This document shows, in pieces, positions 40,005-49,677 of a stretch of 64,000 nt of DNA; the first letter of the stretch is position 1; each line of letters starts with the position of its first letter. Position numbers and translations under genes: made by a program. The notes beneath the pieces are model-generated. The model was not told the origin of the DNA. It searched no databases and was given only the letters and a program-made list of their open reading frames with translations. The DNA is from Acinetobacter modestus (lineage in GTDB: Bacteria > Pseudomonadota > Gammaproteobacteria > Pseudomonadales > Moraxellaceae), in assembly GCF_014636095.1 (NCBI RefSeq), contig NZ_BMDV01000001.1, forward strand, positions 62,001 through 126,000, given 5' to 3'.

Positions 40005-41099
40005 TTAGGAGTAGTGTTTAAAAAAGTCTGCCATCAGTCGTGATGCCCACGATTTCACTTCTAAACTTTCGTAAAAACCACAGTGGCTTCCTTTCTTTGT
40101 TGTAACTACAGCAATATTTTCCATTTGCTGAATAGCCTCTTTATAAGGCTCTAAATTTTTAATTGAACAAACAGGATCATCTTCTGCATTCAGCACCATC
40201 AATGGAATTTTAATATTCTCCAATACATAAATTGGATTAATTGCTTTACAGTAACTTTGATAATCTTCAAAACCTGCCATTTCGAAATATTCTTTCTCAA
40301 AGGCTTCTAAGTTTGTTGTTGCTAATACCTTTTTTAGTGAAGCAACCTGATTCCATGTATTTTCATAAGGGTAAATAAAGTATTTGAATAATTTTTTAGT
40401 CATCATTTTACTATAAAAAGGATGTACATTTTTAAAGCCAATTTCAGTGTTATAGCCAGGACACATTGCAAAAGCTGCTTTAAATGGTGTGTCGAGGCCT
40501 TGCTCGCCAAGATAACGCACTAAAAGTCCTGTTCCTGCTGACGAACCTACTGCATACAAATCTGATTTTGGGAAAAGAGTTTGAATATGGTTCAGTTGCT
40601 CTCGTAAATCGTCAGTCAAACCAAAAAGAGAAATACGAGGTACTGGCATAGGTAAACCTGCATGTCCACGGCGTAAACAAAGTGCAATTCGCCAACCCGT
40701 ATATGCATGTAAGTCTTTAACAAGTTCACGCATACTTTCTGGCGTACCTGTAATCGTATGCATAATTACGATTGTAGGCGTTTCGGCCGGAAGATTATAA
40801 CCATACCACGCAACTGCAGTAACGCCACCATCTTGCATGATGAGTTGGTCAATGCGGTCGTATTCAAGCTTAATTGTTTTTTTTCTAATGATATCAAAAT
40901 ATAAAAGATGTACATGAGTATTACTAAGCCAAGGTGTTGGGCGATACTTTTTCTTTAACTGAGGTAATTTTTCCAAAACGTCTTTTATTTTCCCTTTCGG
41001 GTCATAGTACATTTTGGGTTGCTCGGCACCAAGTACAGAATCAAGCAGCTCAGAGCCTAAAACTTTAATTTTATCTAAAGCAGATATACCCATATTCAA
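40005..41099 (-). CDS. YheT-family alpha/beta hydrolase
   Basis: 364 residues. RPTPWLSNTHVHLLYFDI near the N-terminus corresponds to the P-x-x-WL-xNPHLQT signature of YheT-like esterases. TPTIVIMHTITGTPESMRELV is the oxyanion-hole strand, YAVGSSAGTGLLVRYLGEQG the nucleophile elbow (GxSxG, here GSSAG), followed by the Asp segment LNAEDDPVCS and the His in KKGSHCGFYE. Triad complete. Substrate unknown. The upstream SGNH hydrolase gene ends 13 bases before it on the same strand. Confidence 0.85.
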   Translation of the reverse strand: MNMGISALDKIKVLGSELLDSVLGAEQPKMYYDPKGKIKDVLEKLPQLKKKYRPTPWLSNTHVHLLYFDIIRKKTIKLEYDRIDQLIMQDGGVTAVAWYGYNLPAETPTIVIMHTITGTPESMRELVKDLHAYTGWRIALCLRRGHAGLPMPVPRISLFGLTDDLREQLNHIQTLFPKSDLYAVGSSAGTGLLVRYLGEQGLDTPFKAAFAMCPGYNTEIGFKNVHPFYSKMMTKKLFKYFIYPYENTWNQVASLKKVLATTNLEAFEKEYFEMAGFEDYQSYCKAINPIYVLENIKIPLMVLNAEDDPVCSIKNLEPYKEAIQQMENIAVVTTKKGSHCGFYESLEVKSWASRLMADFFKHYS

Positions 41100-41112
41100 T
41101 AAAAACCTCTAT

Positions 41113-41832
41113 CTAACCACGAGTAAATGTTTGTCGCACCAATGTCGCGACCTGTTGCCCCCACATAGCATAGATTTCTTTACTTGGATGAAAGCCATCA
41201 CTTGCCATAGATAAATTCATCGCCTGAAAATTTTTAATATCGTATTCAATAAATCTAAATTGTGGCTGTGGCGCTAACCACTGTTTTAATGTTTGATTCA
41301 TTTGTTCTGCATATTGCCCAAATAACCATGCTAATGGATTGGGTAATGCAGGAAAATGCTGCATTGGCGGGACTCCAGACACAATAATCAATTTTGGCTG
41401 AAAATGATTTTGTATTTGAGTAAATAATTGTTTTTGTTGTTTTATCCAAGTTTTAGCAGAAATTAATTTAGTCACATCATTAACACCAACTGAAGTGACG
41501 ACTACATCATATTTTTTGGGTTCTAATTGCTGGATCGCTTGATAAACTTGTTTTGTTGTATCACCAGTTTTTGCATGCAATTTCCAGTGCAACAAATATT
41601 CCTTTTTTAATTCTGAAATAATCGCACCAGATAAAGCATCTTGCTGGGTCTCAACACCAACCCCAGCTGCTGCTGAATCGCCTAAAATTAGTAAAGAGAG
41701 TGGCTGTCCTTGTCCAATAAGACCATCACGATCACCACTCGCTTCTAAAAGTCGTGGTGTGTTTTTACGAACATTCACACCCTGTATTACAATTACAGGT
41801 AATAATGCAAAAGTTGAAAGTTTTAACCACAT
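41113..41832 (-). CDS. SGNH/GDSL-family hydrolase
   Basis: 239 residues. N-terminal signal or anchor sequence (WLKLSTFALLPVIVIQG). Block I LLILGDSAAAGVG (Ser about 53), block III VVVTSVGVNDVTKL (Asn) and block V MASDGFHPSKEIYAMWGQQ (Asp-x-x-His) complete the SGNH set; the Gly of block II lies between. Likely an exported esterase or lipase of the TesA type. It forms a pair with the following YheT-like hydrolase. Confidence 0.87.
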   Translation of the reverse strand: MWLKLSTFALLPVIVIQGVNVRKNTPRLLEASGDRDGLIGQGQPLSLLILGDSAAAGVGVETQQDALSGAIISELKKEYLLHWKLHAKTGDTTKQVYQAIQQLEPKKYDVVVTSVGVNDVTKLISAKTWIKQQKQLFTQIQNHFQPKLIIVSGVPPMQHFPALPNPLAWLFGQYAEQMNQTLKQWLAPQPQFRFIEYDIKNFQAMNLSMASDGFHPSKEIYAMWGQQVATLVRQTFTRG

Positions 41833-41862
41833 ATTAATGATCTCAATATTACTTAGGCTATT

Positions 41863-42279
41863 TTACTGAGATGCGTTTGGCTGATATTGTGCGAATCGTG
41901 CACCCATCTTTTCTGCTAAAGCTGCCAAACCACTCATTGGACGAATCATCACTTCAAAATCAATGATTTTCCCCTGCGCATTAAAACGAACCATATCAAT
42001 ACCTTTAAGCGATTTTCCACTTACATTAGCACTGAACTCCAACACGACATTTTCACCATCTTCAGTGTAGAACTCACGGTGATAAGTAAAGTTTTCAAAC
42101 ACCTGAATCACATTCGTTAAAATGAAGAAAACTACATGTTTTCCTTCATAAGGCTTAAAAGCAACAGGTGAACGAAATACCACATCGTCAGCTAATAAAT
42201 CATTTAAATTTGAAAGGTCACCTGTTTTGATCATCTGATGCCATTTTTCTAGCGCTTGCTTGGTTATTTCGATTGTCAT
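41863..42279 (-). CDS. NTF2/SnoaL-like fold protein
   Basis: 138 residues. The LEKWHQMIKTGDLSNLNDLLADDVVFRSPVAF beginning is the classic start of the SnoaL/NTF2-like cone fold, followed by beta strands ENVVLEFSANVSG and IIDFEVMIRPMSGLAAL. The polyketide-cyclase-like fold covers many small enzymes and binding proteins. It sits 72 bases downstream of fadH and 30 bases before the SGNH hydrolase gene, so a role in fatty-acid or lipid handling is possible but unproven. Confidence 0.75.
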   Translation of the reverse strand: MTIEITKQALEKWHQMIKTGDLSNLNDLLADDVVFRSPVAFKPYEGKHVVFFILTNVIQVFENFTYHREFYTEDGENVVLEFSANVSGKSLKGIDMVRFNAQGKIIDFEVMIRPMSGLAALAEKMGARFAQYQPNASQ

Positions 42280-42351
42280 TGTAATTTCCTTATATTTTAG
42301 CTAATGAAGTTTGAGACATTCTCTTAACATAGAGAATGTCTCATCTTTTAC

Positions 42352-44448
<2,097 letters not shown>

Positions 44449-44468
44449 TTATGCAACATATTGCATAA
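44449..44468. promoter_or_regulatory. PadR-type operator 2 (padR side)
   Basis: TTATGCAACATATTGCATAA contains a perfect 8-bp inverted repeat with a 4-base centre. ATGCAA/TTGCAT with this spacing is the sort of site bound by PadR regulators. About 33 bases upstream of the padR ATG, so autoregulation is expected. Confidence 0.65.
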
Positions 44469-44500
44469 TTCTGATGAGTCATTTTTTATTACGGATCATC

Positions 44501-45061
44501 ATGTCACTTGCCCATGTTTTATTGACAAGCTTATTAGAGAAACCAAGTACAGGTTTTGATTTAGCTCGTCGTTTTGACCGTTCAATGGGCTTCTTTTGGA
44601 ACGCGACTCATCAGCAAATTTACCGCGAACTCAATGGAATGCTGAAAAAAGGATGGATTTCTACATTAGAAGAACAAGCTGCCAATAGCCGTAAAAAAAC
44701 TTATCAAGTTGAACAACTTGGAAGAATACAACTGGCTTCATGGATTGAACAACAGAGCGAACCTGCTCAACTCCGTGATGACCTCATGGTCAGATTAAGA
44801 GCAGAAGCACAGCTTGGCGGCAATAATATTTTGCCTGAACTTGAACGGCATCTAGAGCTTCATAAAGAAAAACTTAGTCTTTATCAAACAATCCATGATA
44901 AAGACTTTAAGAATAATGAACCTACTAATCGTGTCTTATTTATTCATAAAATGATTCTGGAACTCGGTATCATTAAAGAAATCGAATGGATAAGATGGTT
45001 AGAACAAATGATTCCTCAGCTTAAAAAGTTCGAACAAACAAACGAAATTGGAGAAAAATAA
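44501..45061 (+). CDS. PadR-family transcriptional regulator
   Basis: 186 residues from the ATG at 44501; an ATG nine codons earlier lies in the operator region and has no ribosome-binding site. Winged helix N-terminus SLAHVLLTSLLEKPSTGFDLARRFDRSMGFFWNATHQQIYRELNGMLKKGWI is a textbook PadR domain, followed by a C-terminal helical Vir_act_alpha_C-like dimerisation domain (LRDDLMVRLRAEAQLGG). It probably represses fadH and its own operon through the two palindromes. Its stop overlaps the start of the next gene (TAATG). Confidence 0.93.
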   Translation: MSLAHVLLTSLLEKPSTGFDLARRFDRSMGFFWNATHQQIYRELNGMLKKGWISTLEEQAANSRKKTYQVEQLGRIQLASWIEQQSEPAQLRDDLMVRLRAEAQLGGNNILPELERHLELHKEKLSLYQTIHDKDFKNNEPTNRVLFIHKMILELGIIKEIEWIRWLEQMIPQLKKFEQTNEIGEK

Positions 45062-45963
45062 TGCCGTTTTATACCATGCCTGACCAAGAAAAATTATTTG
45101 TACGTCGTGTGGGTGAAGGTGAACCTGTACTCGTACTCTCAGGACTAGGTATGCAAAGTTGGCAATGGCTTCCTTTTTTATTTGCGAGTCGCAAAAAATA
45201 CGAATTTATTATTCCAGATTGGCGTGGTTTTGGTGGTTCAAAAGATTGTGCTATACCAAATACTGACGCCATTTCGAGTCATTGGAATGATATAGATGCA
45301 CTTATTAAACAATTAAAATTAGACCAATTTATCCTGATGGGTTATTCCATGGGGGCAACAACTGCAATGCATGGTATGAAACATGGCGATTTAGGGTCAA
45401 AGCTCAAAGCCTATTTACATATCGACCAAACACCCAAGATTTCGGTCGATGAAACTTGGCAATATGGGTTATTTGGTCAGAAACATTCGCAATTTAAAAA
45501 CTTACTCCTTGATATTCAGACTTTATTATTGGAATACAAAGACGCTGTAATACTGGAAGATTTACCCAAAGAAATACGCTTTAAGCTAGTCAGTTTATGG
45601 GGAGCGTTTATTGAGCTACAAAGCAGCAATACATATAGTCCTAAAATTTTTAAAATTGCTTTAAATCGTCCATTATTACAAAAATACTTATTGCCTATTC
45701 AACGTCTTGATTACTTACTTTGGTATGTTGAAAATTATTTAAATCATGACGAAGATTATCGAGAAGCAATTAGCCATATCACTTGCCCGACTACCTTCTT
45801 CATCGGTCGTGAATCTTCATTGTACTCAGAAACAGGACAAACTATAGTAGCCAACAGTTTAGCAAATGCAAAAACTGTTTATTTCGAACGTTCTGGACAT
45901 ACGCCTCTAATTACTGAGCCAAGAAAATTTACCCAAGAGATTAGCCAATTTCTTAATCTATAA
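45061..45963 (+). CDS. Alpha/beta hydrolase co-transcribed with padR
   Basis: 300 residues. PVLVLSGLGMQSWQWLPFLFA gives the oxyanion strand, FILMGYSMGATTAMHGM the nucleophile elbow (GYSMG, Ser about 97), TTFFIGRESSLYSE the acid and RSGHTPLITEPRKF the catalytic His. Start overlaps the padR stop. With PadR and divergent fadH, it may act on acyl-CoA or ester metabolites of the same pathway (inference). Confidence 0.87.
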   Translation: MPFYTMPDQEKLFVRRVGEGEPVLVLSGLGMQSWQWLPFLFASRKKYEFIIPDWRGFGGSKDCAIPNTDAISSHWNDIDALIKQLKLDQFILMGYSMGATTAMHGMKHGDLGSKLKAYLHIDQTPKISVDETWQYGLFGQKHSQFKNLLLDIQTLLLEYKDAVILEDLPKEIRFKLVSLWGAFIELQSSNTYSPKIFKIALNRPLLQKYLLPIQRLDYLLWYVENYLNHDEDYREAISHITCPTTFFIGRESSLYSETGQTIVANSLANAKTVYFERSGHTPLITEPRKFTQEISQFLNL

Positions 45964-45990
45964 TCTGTAGAATAGTTAAGCCTGAATAGC

Positions 45991-46020
45991 AAAAAGCCAA
46001 TCATCACTGATTGGCTTTTT
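45991..46020. terminator. Bidirectional terminator
   Basis: 13-bp perfect stem AAAAAGCCAATCA / TGATTGGCTTTTT with a TCAC loop, between the convergent hydrolase and DAHP synthase genes; usable from both sides. Confidence 0.92.
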
Positions 46021-46030
46021 TAAATAAATT

Positions 46031-47068
46031 TTACTTTCGCATCTGCTCAGCAACATCCAACAACACTTGCGCCGTTTTATCCCAACCTAAACAACCATCG
46101 GTTACTGATTGCCCATATGTCATATCGCAAGAAATTTTTTGATTGCCATCAACCAAATGACTTTCAATCATCACACCACGAACTTTCGACTCAGTACGTT
46201 CTGCAATGATTTGCTTTAAAACATTCGGCTGCTGTAATGGATCTTTACCGCTATTCCCATGACTACAATCAATTACTAACGCAGGCATATGCTTATGTTT
46301 AAAGTGCATAGCTTGGATCGAAGCCAAATCATAATTAGTTCCATGATTTGAACCACGTAAAATCAAATGTGGTAAAGGATTTCCATTGCTATGCAAAATT
46401 GCAGGTAAGCCTTGTTGGGTCATACCTAAGAATTGATGACCATGCAGTGCAGACTGAATCGCATCCAAAGCAATTTGGATTGAACCATCTGTACCATTTT
46501 TGAAGCCAATACTGTACGGCATATGGCTAGAAATTTCACGATGGATTTGTGATTCACTGGTACGCGCACCTATTGCACCCCAAGCCAGTAAATCTTCAAA
46601 GTAACCTGTTGCCATTGGGCTTAAAATTTCGCTGGCAATCGGCAAGCCTTTTTCGATGAGTTGTAAATATAGCGCGCGAGACTTTTCTAGACCGAGTTGT
46701 AAATCTGATGATCCATCTAAATTTGGATCATATAAGAAACCTTTCCAGCCCACAGTAGTACGTGGTTTTTCAATATATGCACGCATCACCAAGAATATTT
46801 GATCTTTTACTTGTTCTTGTAGTTGTTGGAGGCGATCAGCATATTCGAGCACTGCGATAGGATCATGAATCGAGCAAGGACCCGTAATCACCATTAAGCG
46901 ATGATCATGTCCAGATAAAATATTCTGAATCGTTTGACGATGTTTTGAAATTTGCTGCGTCAAAGTTGCAGACAAGGGATACTGTGCTTTGAGTTGTGAT
47001 GGCAAGCTAAGCATTGATTCTTTTGTATGTGTTTGTGGTTGTGTCAAAGCAGTATTTAAAGCATTCAT
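46031..47068 (-). CDS. aroG: 3-deoxy-7-phosphoheptulonate synthase (DAHP synthase, class I)
   Basis: 345 residues. LMVITGPCSIHDPIAVLEYA, VMRAYIEKPRTTVGWKGFLYDP, GIGARTSESQIHRE-like GAIGARTSESQIHREISSHM, IGFKNGTDGS and IDCSHGNSGKDP identify the AroFGH family. Condenses PEP with erythrose 4-phosphate, the first step to Phe, Tyr and Trp. Which isozyme (aroF, aroG or aroH) cannot be decided with certainty. Upstream are two short reading frames rich in Phe, Tyr and Trp with an attenuator, strong evidence of regulation by aromatic aminoacyl-tRNA supply. AAAGGAATTG precedes the ATG. Confidence 0.95.
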   Translation of the reverse strand: MNALNTALTQPQTHTKESMLSLPSQLKAQYPLSATLTQQISKHRQTIQNILSGHDHRLMVITGPCSIHDPIAVLEYADRLQQLQEQVKDQIFLVMRAYIEKPRTTVGWKGFLYDPNLDGSSDLQLGLEKSRALYLQLIEKGLPIASEILSPMATGYFEDLLAWGAIGARTSESQIHREISSHMPYSIGFKNGTDGSIQIALDAIQSALHGHQFLGMTQQGLPAILHSNGNPLPHLILRGSNHGTNYDLASIQAMHFKHKHMPALVIDCSHGNSGKDPLQQPNVLKQIIAERTESKVRGVMIESHLVDGNQKISCDMTYGQSVTDGCLGWDKTAQVLLDVAEQMRK

Positions 47069-47082
47069 TTTTCAATTCCTTT

Positions 47083-47104
47083 GGACTGACCTTCTTCGCA
47101 GTCC
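47083..47104 (-). promoter_or_regulatory. Hairpin just before DAHP synthase ribosome-binding site
   Basis: 6-bp perfect stem GGACTG / CAGTCC with a 10-base loop between the stop of leader peptide 2 and the AAAGGA ribosome-binding site. There is no T-run, so it is not a terminator. It could couple translation of the leader to that of the enzyme gene. Confidence 0.4.
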
Positions 47105-47110
47105 TATCAT

Positions 47111-47203
47111 TTATTTGAGCAAGTGTGATCTAAGTGATGTTGATTTTTTTGCAAAGTAAAACCAAAAAATCTTGCTAAAATATGAATAATTGAATGTATG
47201 CAT
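47111..47203 (-). CDS. Second aromatic leader peptide, 30 residues
   Basis: Starts at 47203 after a strong AGGAGA ribosome-binding site (six bases apart). The N-terminal part MHTFNYSYFSKIFWFYF has nine aromatic residues among 17 (five Phe, three Tyr, one Trp), followed by a basic tail (KKSTSLRSHLLK). Stop at 47113-47111, 42 bases before the DAHP synthase ATG. It lies after the attenuator terminator, so it is translated only from read-through transcripts or a second promoter. Ribosome stalling here may set translation of the enzyme gene (inference). Confidence 0.75.
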   Translation of the reverse strand: MHTFNYSYFSKIFWFYFAKKSTSLRSHLLK

Positions 47204-47237
47204 GGTATTTCTCCTAAAATCATGATTGTTAAAGCAT

Positions 47238-47268
47238 AAAAAAACCTGATCGGTGTTGCCGATCAGGT
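47238..47268 (-). terminator. Attenuator terminator of DAHP synthase operon
   Basis: Minus strand ACCTGATCGG-CAACA-CCGATCAGGT followed by seven Ts: a perfect 10-bp stem and a strong intrinsic terminator placed between leader peptide 1 and the structural gene rather than behind a gene. Confidence 0.9.
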
Positions 47269-47318
47269 ATTAACTGGTTGGGCAACCCTTTTTTGCTGCC
47301 CGAAACGCATCAGGCAAC
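47255..47318 (-). promoter_or_regulatory. Attenuator switching region
   Basis: After the stop of leader 1 the transcript has four pairable segments. A: GTTGCC (47318-47313, directly after the stop codon). B: GGGCAGC (47301-47295). C: GTTGCCC (47285-47279). D: GGCAAC (47260-47255) in the terminator. A can pair with B (6 bp, one G-U) or with ATCGGCAAC of the terminator (9 bp with one bulged base), B with C (7 bp, one G-U), C with D (6 bp). A ribosome at the stop covers A and favours B-C and the terminator; a ribosome stalled on Tyr/Phe/Trp codons leaves A free and favours read-through. No folding program was run. Confidence 0.65.
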
Positions 47319-47374
47319 TACATATATTGCCAAAAATAAAAGTATGCGTTTGTGTTTACAGTATGCTTTAACAT
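47318..47374 (-). CDS. First aromatic leader peptide, 18 residues
   Basis: MLKHTVNTNAYFYFWQYM, with Y-F-Y-F-W-Q-Y in a seven-residue block placed directly before the stop codon, as in attenuation leader peptides such as pheL and trpL. It lies between a sigma70 promoter (47413-47441) and the attenuator terminator. The ribosome-binding site is weak (TTTGAAATAAAC before the ATG). Sensor of Phe/Tyr/Trp-tRNA charging (inference from architecture). Confidence 0.85.
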   Translation of the reverse strand: MLKHTVNTNAYFYFWQYM

Positions 47375-47412
47375 GTTTATTTCAAATATCTAAAAAACTG
47401 TTCCTAACCCTT

Positions 47413-47441
47413 AAATTACGCACTATTTCAGCATTTGACAA
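47413..47441 (-). promoter_or_regulatory. Promoter of DAHP synthase leader
   Basis: Minus strand TTGTCA (47441-47436), exactly 17-base spacer, TAATTT (47418-47413). The predicted start is near 47406, some 30 bases before the leader 1 ATG. Confidence 0.7.
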
Positions 47442-47685
47442 GCACTTTTTATCTTTTTTAATCAAAACTTCAAAATAGTAAAATTTGACCTTTCGTGTTT
47501 TCATCCATAGAATAGTTGAAAAATAAACCAATTGAGATTACGCCAATGAAGTAAGTTCTATTTCCATCATCAAAGTTCTTTTTTCTTTTTGATGTGCAAA
47601 ATAGACTTATCTATCGTTTAGCGATTGTCATTCTAAAATTTATCTCGATCTTGCTATTTTGCATATCCTGTTTATGAGGTTTCTT

Positions 47686-49260
47686 ATGACTCAACAGGCA
47701 TGTATTGTTTCACACTTATCACTCGAATTAGCCCAGCAGAAATTGTTTGACCATCTGAATTTCCAACTTCCTTTACATCAGTTTACAGGACTGATCGGAC
47801 GTAATGGTCAAGGGAAATCGCTATTGATGTCTCTTTTGCAAGAACAAACAGCATCACAACTGCCCTATTCAGGCCAAATCTCTTGGCAATGCCCACATCA
47901 ACATCTGGCTCAACTCCAGCGAGTCCAAGCCAATACCATTGCTCAAGCCCTCGATATTGGCGATTTATATCTATGCTTTCAACGTATTCAACAAGGAATC
48001 GCATCATTTACGGATTACGATCTAGTCGAACATCTTTGGCACTTACCAACAGAATGGCAGCAACTTTTAGAAAGTGCAGGTTTACCTACAGCACTAGATA
48101 CCCCAACTCAAAATTTGAGTGAGGGTCAAAAAACCAAACTTGCCCTTTGTCGTTTATTCCTATTGAAAGATCATTATCTGCTTTTGGATGAACCCAGCAA
48201 TCATCTGGATGCCCAAGGACGACAATGGTTAATCGATCAAATGGCTCAACATCCTACTGGTGGGCTCATTATTAGCCATGACCGACAGCTTTTAGCGCAT
48301 GTACAAGGTATTTTTATGCTCAATCAGTTTGGCATGTATTATTACGGTAATAACTACGCACTGTATCAACAACAGTATCAAGCACAAGTCGAAGCGTTAT
48401 CACACGCTGTATCGCAAGAGAAACGTGAGCTGAAACAACTCAAGGAGCAGCAACATCAAAGCCAAATGAAAGCGCAAAAGCGTAAAAAAGTAGGTGAAAG
48501 AATAAGGGCTTCTGGCTCTCAAGCACCCATCTTATTAGATGCTAAGAAAGAACAGTCCGAGCAATCTCTTTCTCACCTACGCAAACAACAGATTAAACAA
48601 CTTTCAGATGCAAAAGATGAATTACAGCAGAAGCAAACCCAACTTGAACATCATAAAACCCAATCTTTTGAGTTTACTCATACCATTGGTAAATCAGGAG
48701 AAATCCTACGTTGCCAGCAATTAAAACTTGCTTATGTCGAAACTAAACCTATTGATCTAGCGATGACTGCGGGAGATAAATTACATTTAAGCGGTGCAAA
48801 TGGTACAGGTAAATCCACTTTACTGAAAACCATTCAAGGTTTAATTTCTCCGCTTGCAGGAGAAATTTATTGCAAAGTAAGTTCTATTTATCTGGATCAG
48901 AATCTTTCATTACTCGATGAAAATATATCTGCTGTTGAATATTTATGTGCTATTGATCCAAATCTGAATGAGCAACAAGCACGTACACGTTTAGGAAACC
49001 TACAAATCCGTAGAGATAAGGCGCTGAGCTCTTTAAGCAATTTAAGTGGTGGCGAACGTTTAAAAGTTGCTTTACTTGCCTTGAAACAACAGACTGTTGA
49101 GCTCTTACTTTTGGATGAACCAGAAAACCATCTCGATATTGAATCGCGTGAGTTACTCGCCCAAGCCATTGATTCTTTTCATGGCGCTGTGATATTGGTG
49201 TCGCATGATGAAAATTTTGTTAAAGAATGCGGAATCAATAAAAGTTATTTATTAAGTTAA
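47686..49260 (+). CDS. ABC-F family ATPase
   Basis: 524 residues from the ATG at 47686 (GAGG ten bases upstream); the longer frame is unsupported. Two soluble ATP-binding cassettes and no membrane helices: Walker A GLIGRNGQGKSLLM with LSEGQKTKLALCRLFLLKDHYLLLDEPSNHLD, then a charged linker (about 235-335), then GANGTGKSTLLKTI with LSGGERLKVALLALKQQ and LLLDEPENHLDIES. ABC-F proteins act on the ribosome in translation or antibiotic resistance. This one resembles the Uup/YheS-type group only broadly; its role is not predicted. Confidence 0.9.
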   Translation: MTQQACIVSHLSLELAQQKLFDHLNFQLPLHQFTGLIGRNGQGKSLLMSLLQEQTASQLPYSGQISWQCPHQHLAQLQRVQANTIAQALDIGDLYLCFQRIQQGIASFTDYDLVEHLWHLPTEWQQLLESAGLPTALDTPTQNLSEGQKTKLALCRLFLLKDHYLLLDEPSNHLDAQGRQWLIDQMAQHPTGGLIISHDRQLLAHVQGIFMLNQFGMYYYGNNYALYQQQYQAQVEALSHAVSQEKRELKQLKEQQHQSQMKAQKRKKVGERIRASGSQAPILLDAKKEQSEQSLSHLRKQQIKQLSDAKDELQQKQTQLEHHKTQSFEFTHTIGKSGEILRCQQLKLAYVETKPIDLAMTAGDKLHLSGANGTGKSTLLKTIQGLISPLAGEIYCKVSSIYLDQNLSLLDENISAVEYLCAIDPNLNEQQARTRLGNLQIRRDKALSSLSNLSGGERLKVALLALKQQTVELLLLDEPENHLDIESRELLAQAIDSFHGAVILVSHDENFVKECGINKSYLLS

Positions 49261-49276
49261 GCTTTCGTTGCTATAG

Positions 49277-49308
49277 ATCAGCATGGTAACGATGCGCACC
49301 ATGCTGAT
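49277..49308. terminator. Hairpin between ABC-F gene and ynfA
   Basis: Perfect 11-bp stem ATCAGCATGGT / ACCATGCTGAT with a 10-base loop between convergent genes. T-runs are short, so efficiency is uncertain. Confidence 0.6.
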
Positions 49309-49314
49309 TTCCGT

Positions 49315-49677
49315 TTAACGAACCACACCTTGCGGCTGCAAAATAATTAAGCCCGCCCCACACAAAACCACAAAACCACCTAGAATGTCCCACCGTGTCA
49401 GCATCACTTGATCAACATAACGCAACCAGATCAGGGCAGTAAAAATATAAATCCCACCATAGGCTGCATAAATACGACCTGTTGCCGCAGGATGCAAAGT
49501 CAGTAACCAAACAAAGACTGCTAAGCTTAAAGCCGTAGGAACCCATAACCAATGCGACTTTCCTTGATTCAAAATTAAATAAGGAAAATAACAACCTAAG
49601 ATTTCAGCAATTGCTGTGACGAAAAATAACCCAAATACTTTAAGTACTTGGGTTATCGAGAAAGAAAGTTCAAACAT
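49315..49677 (-). CDS. YnfA/UPF0060 family membrane protein
   Basis: 120 residues with four transmembrane helices. [28 protein letters not shown] and the [29 protein letters not shown] segment are the UPF0060 signature. The fold is related to small multidrug resistance proteins. Start codon overlaps the clpA stop (TAATG), so translation is coupled to clpA. Confidence 0.92.
   Translation of the reverse strand: MFELSFSITQVLKVFGLFFVTAIAEILGCYFPYLILNQGKSHWLWVPTALSLAVFVWLLTLHPAATGRIYAAYGGIYIFTALIWLRYVDQVMLTRWDILGGFVVLCGAGLIILQPQGVVR

Noticed and set aside
47278..47478. 66-codon plus-strand frame over the DAHP synthase leader.
   Set aside because: It is antisense to the promoter, leader peptide and attenuator, and lacks a ribosome-binding site and any family resemblance.
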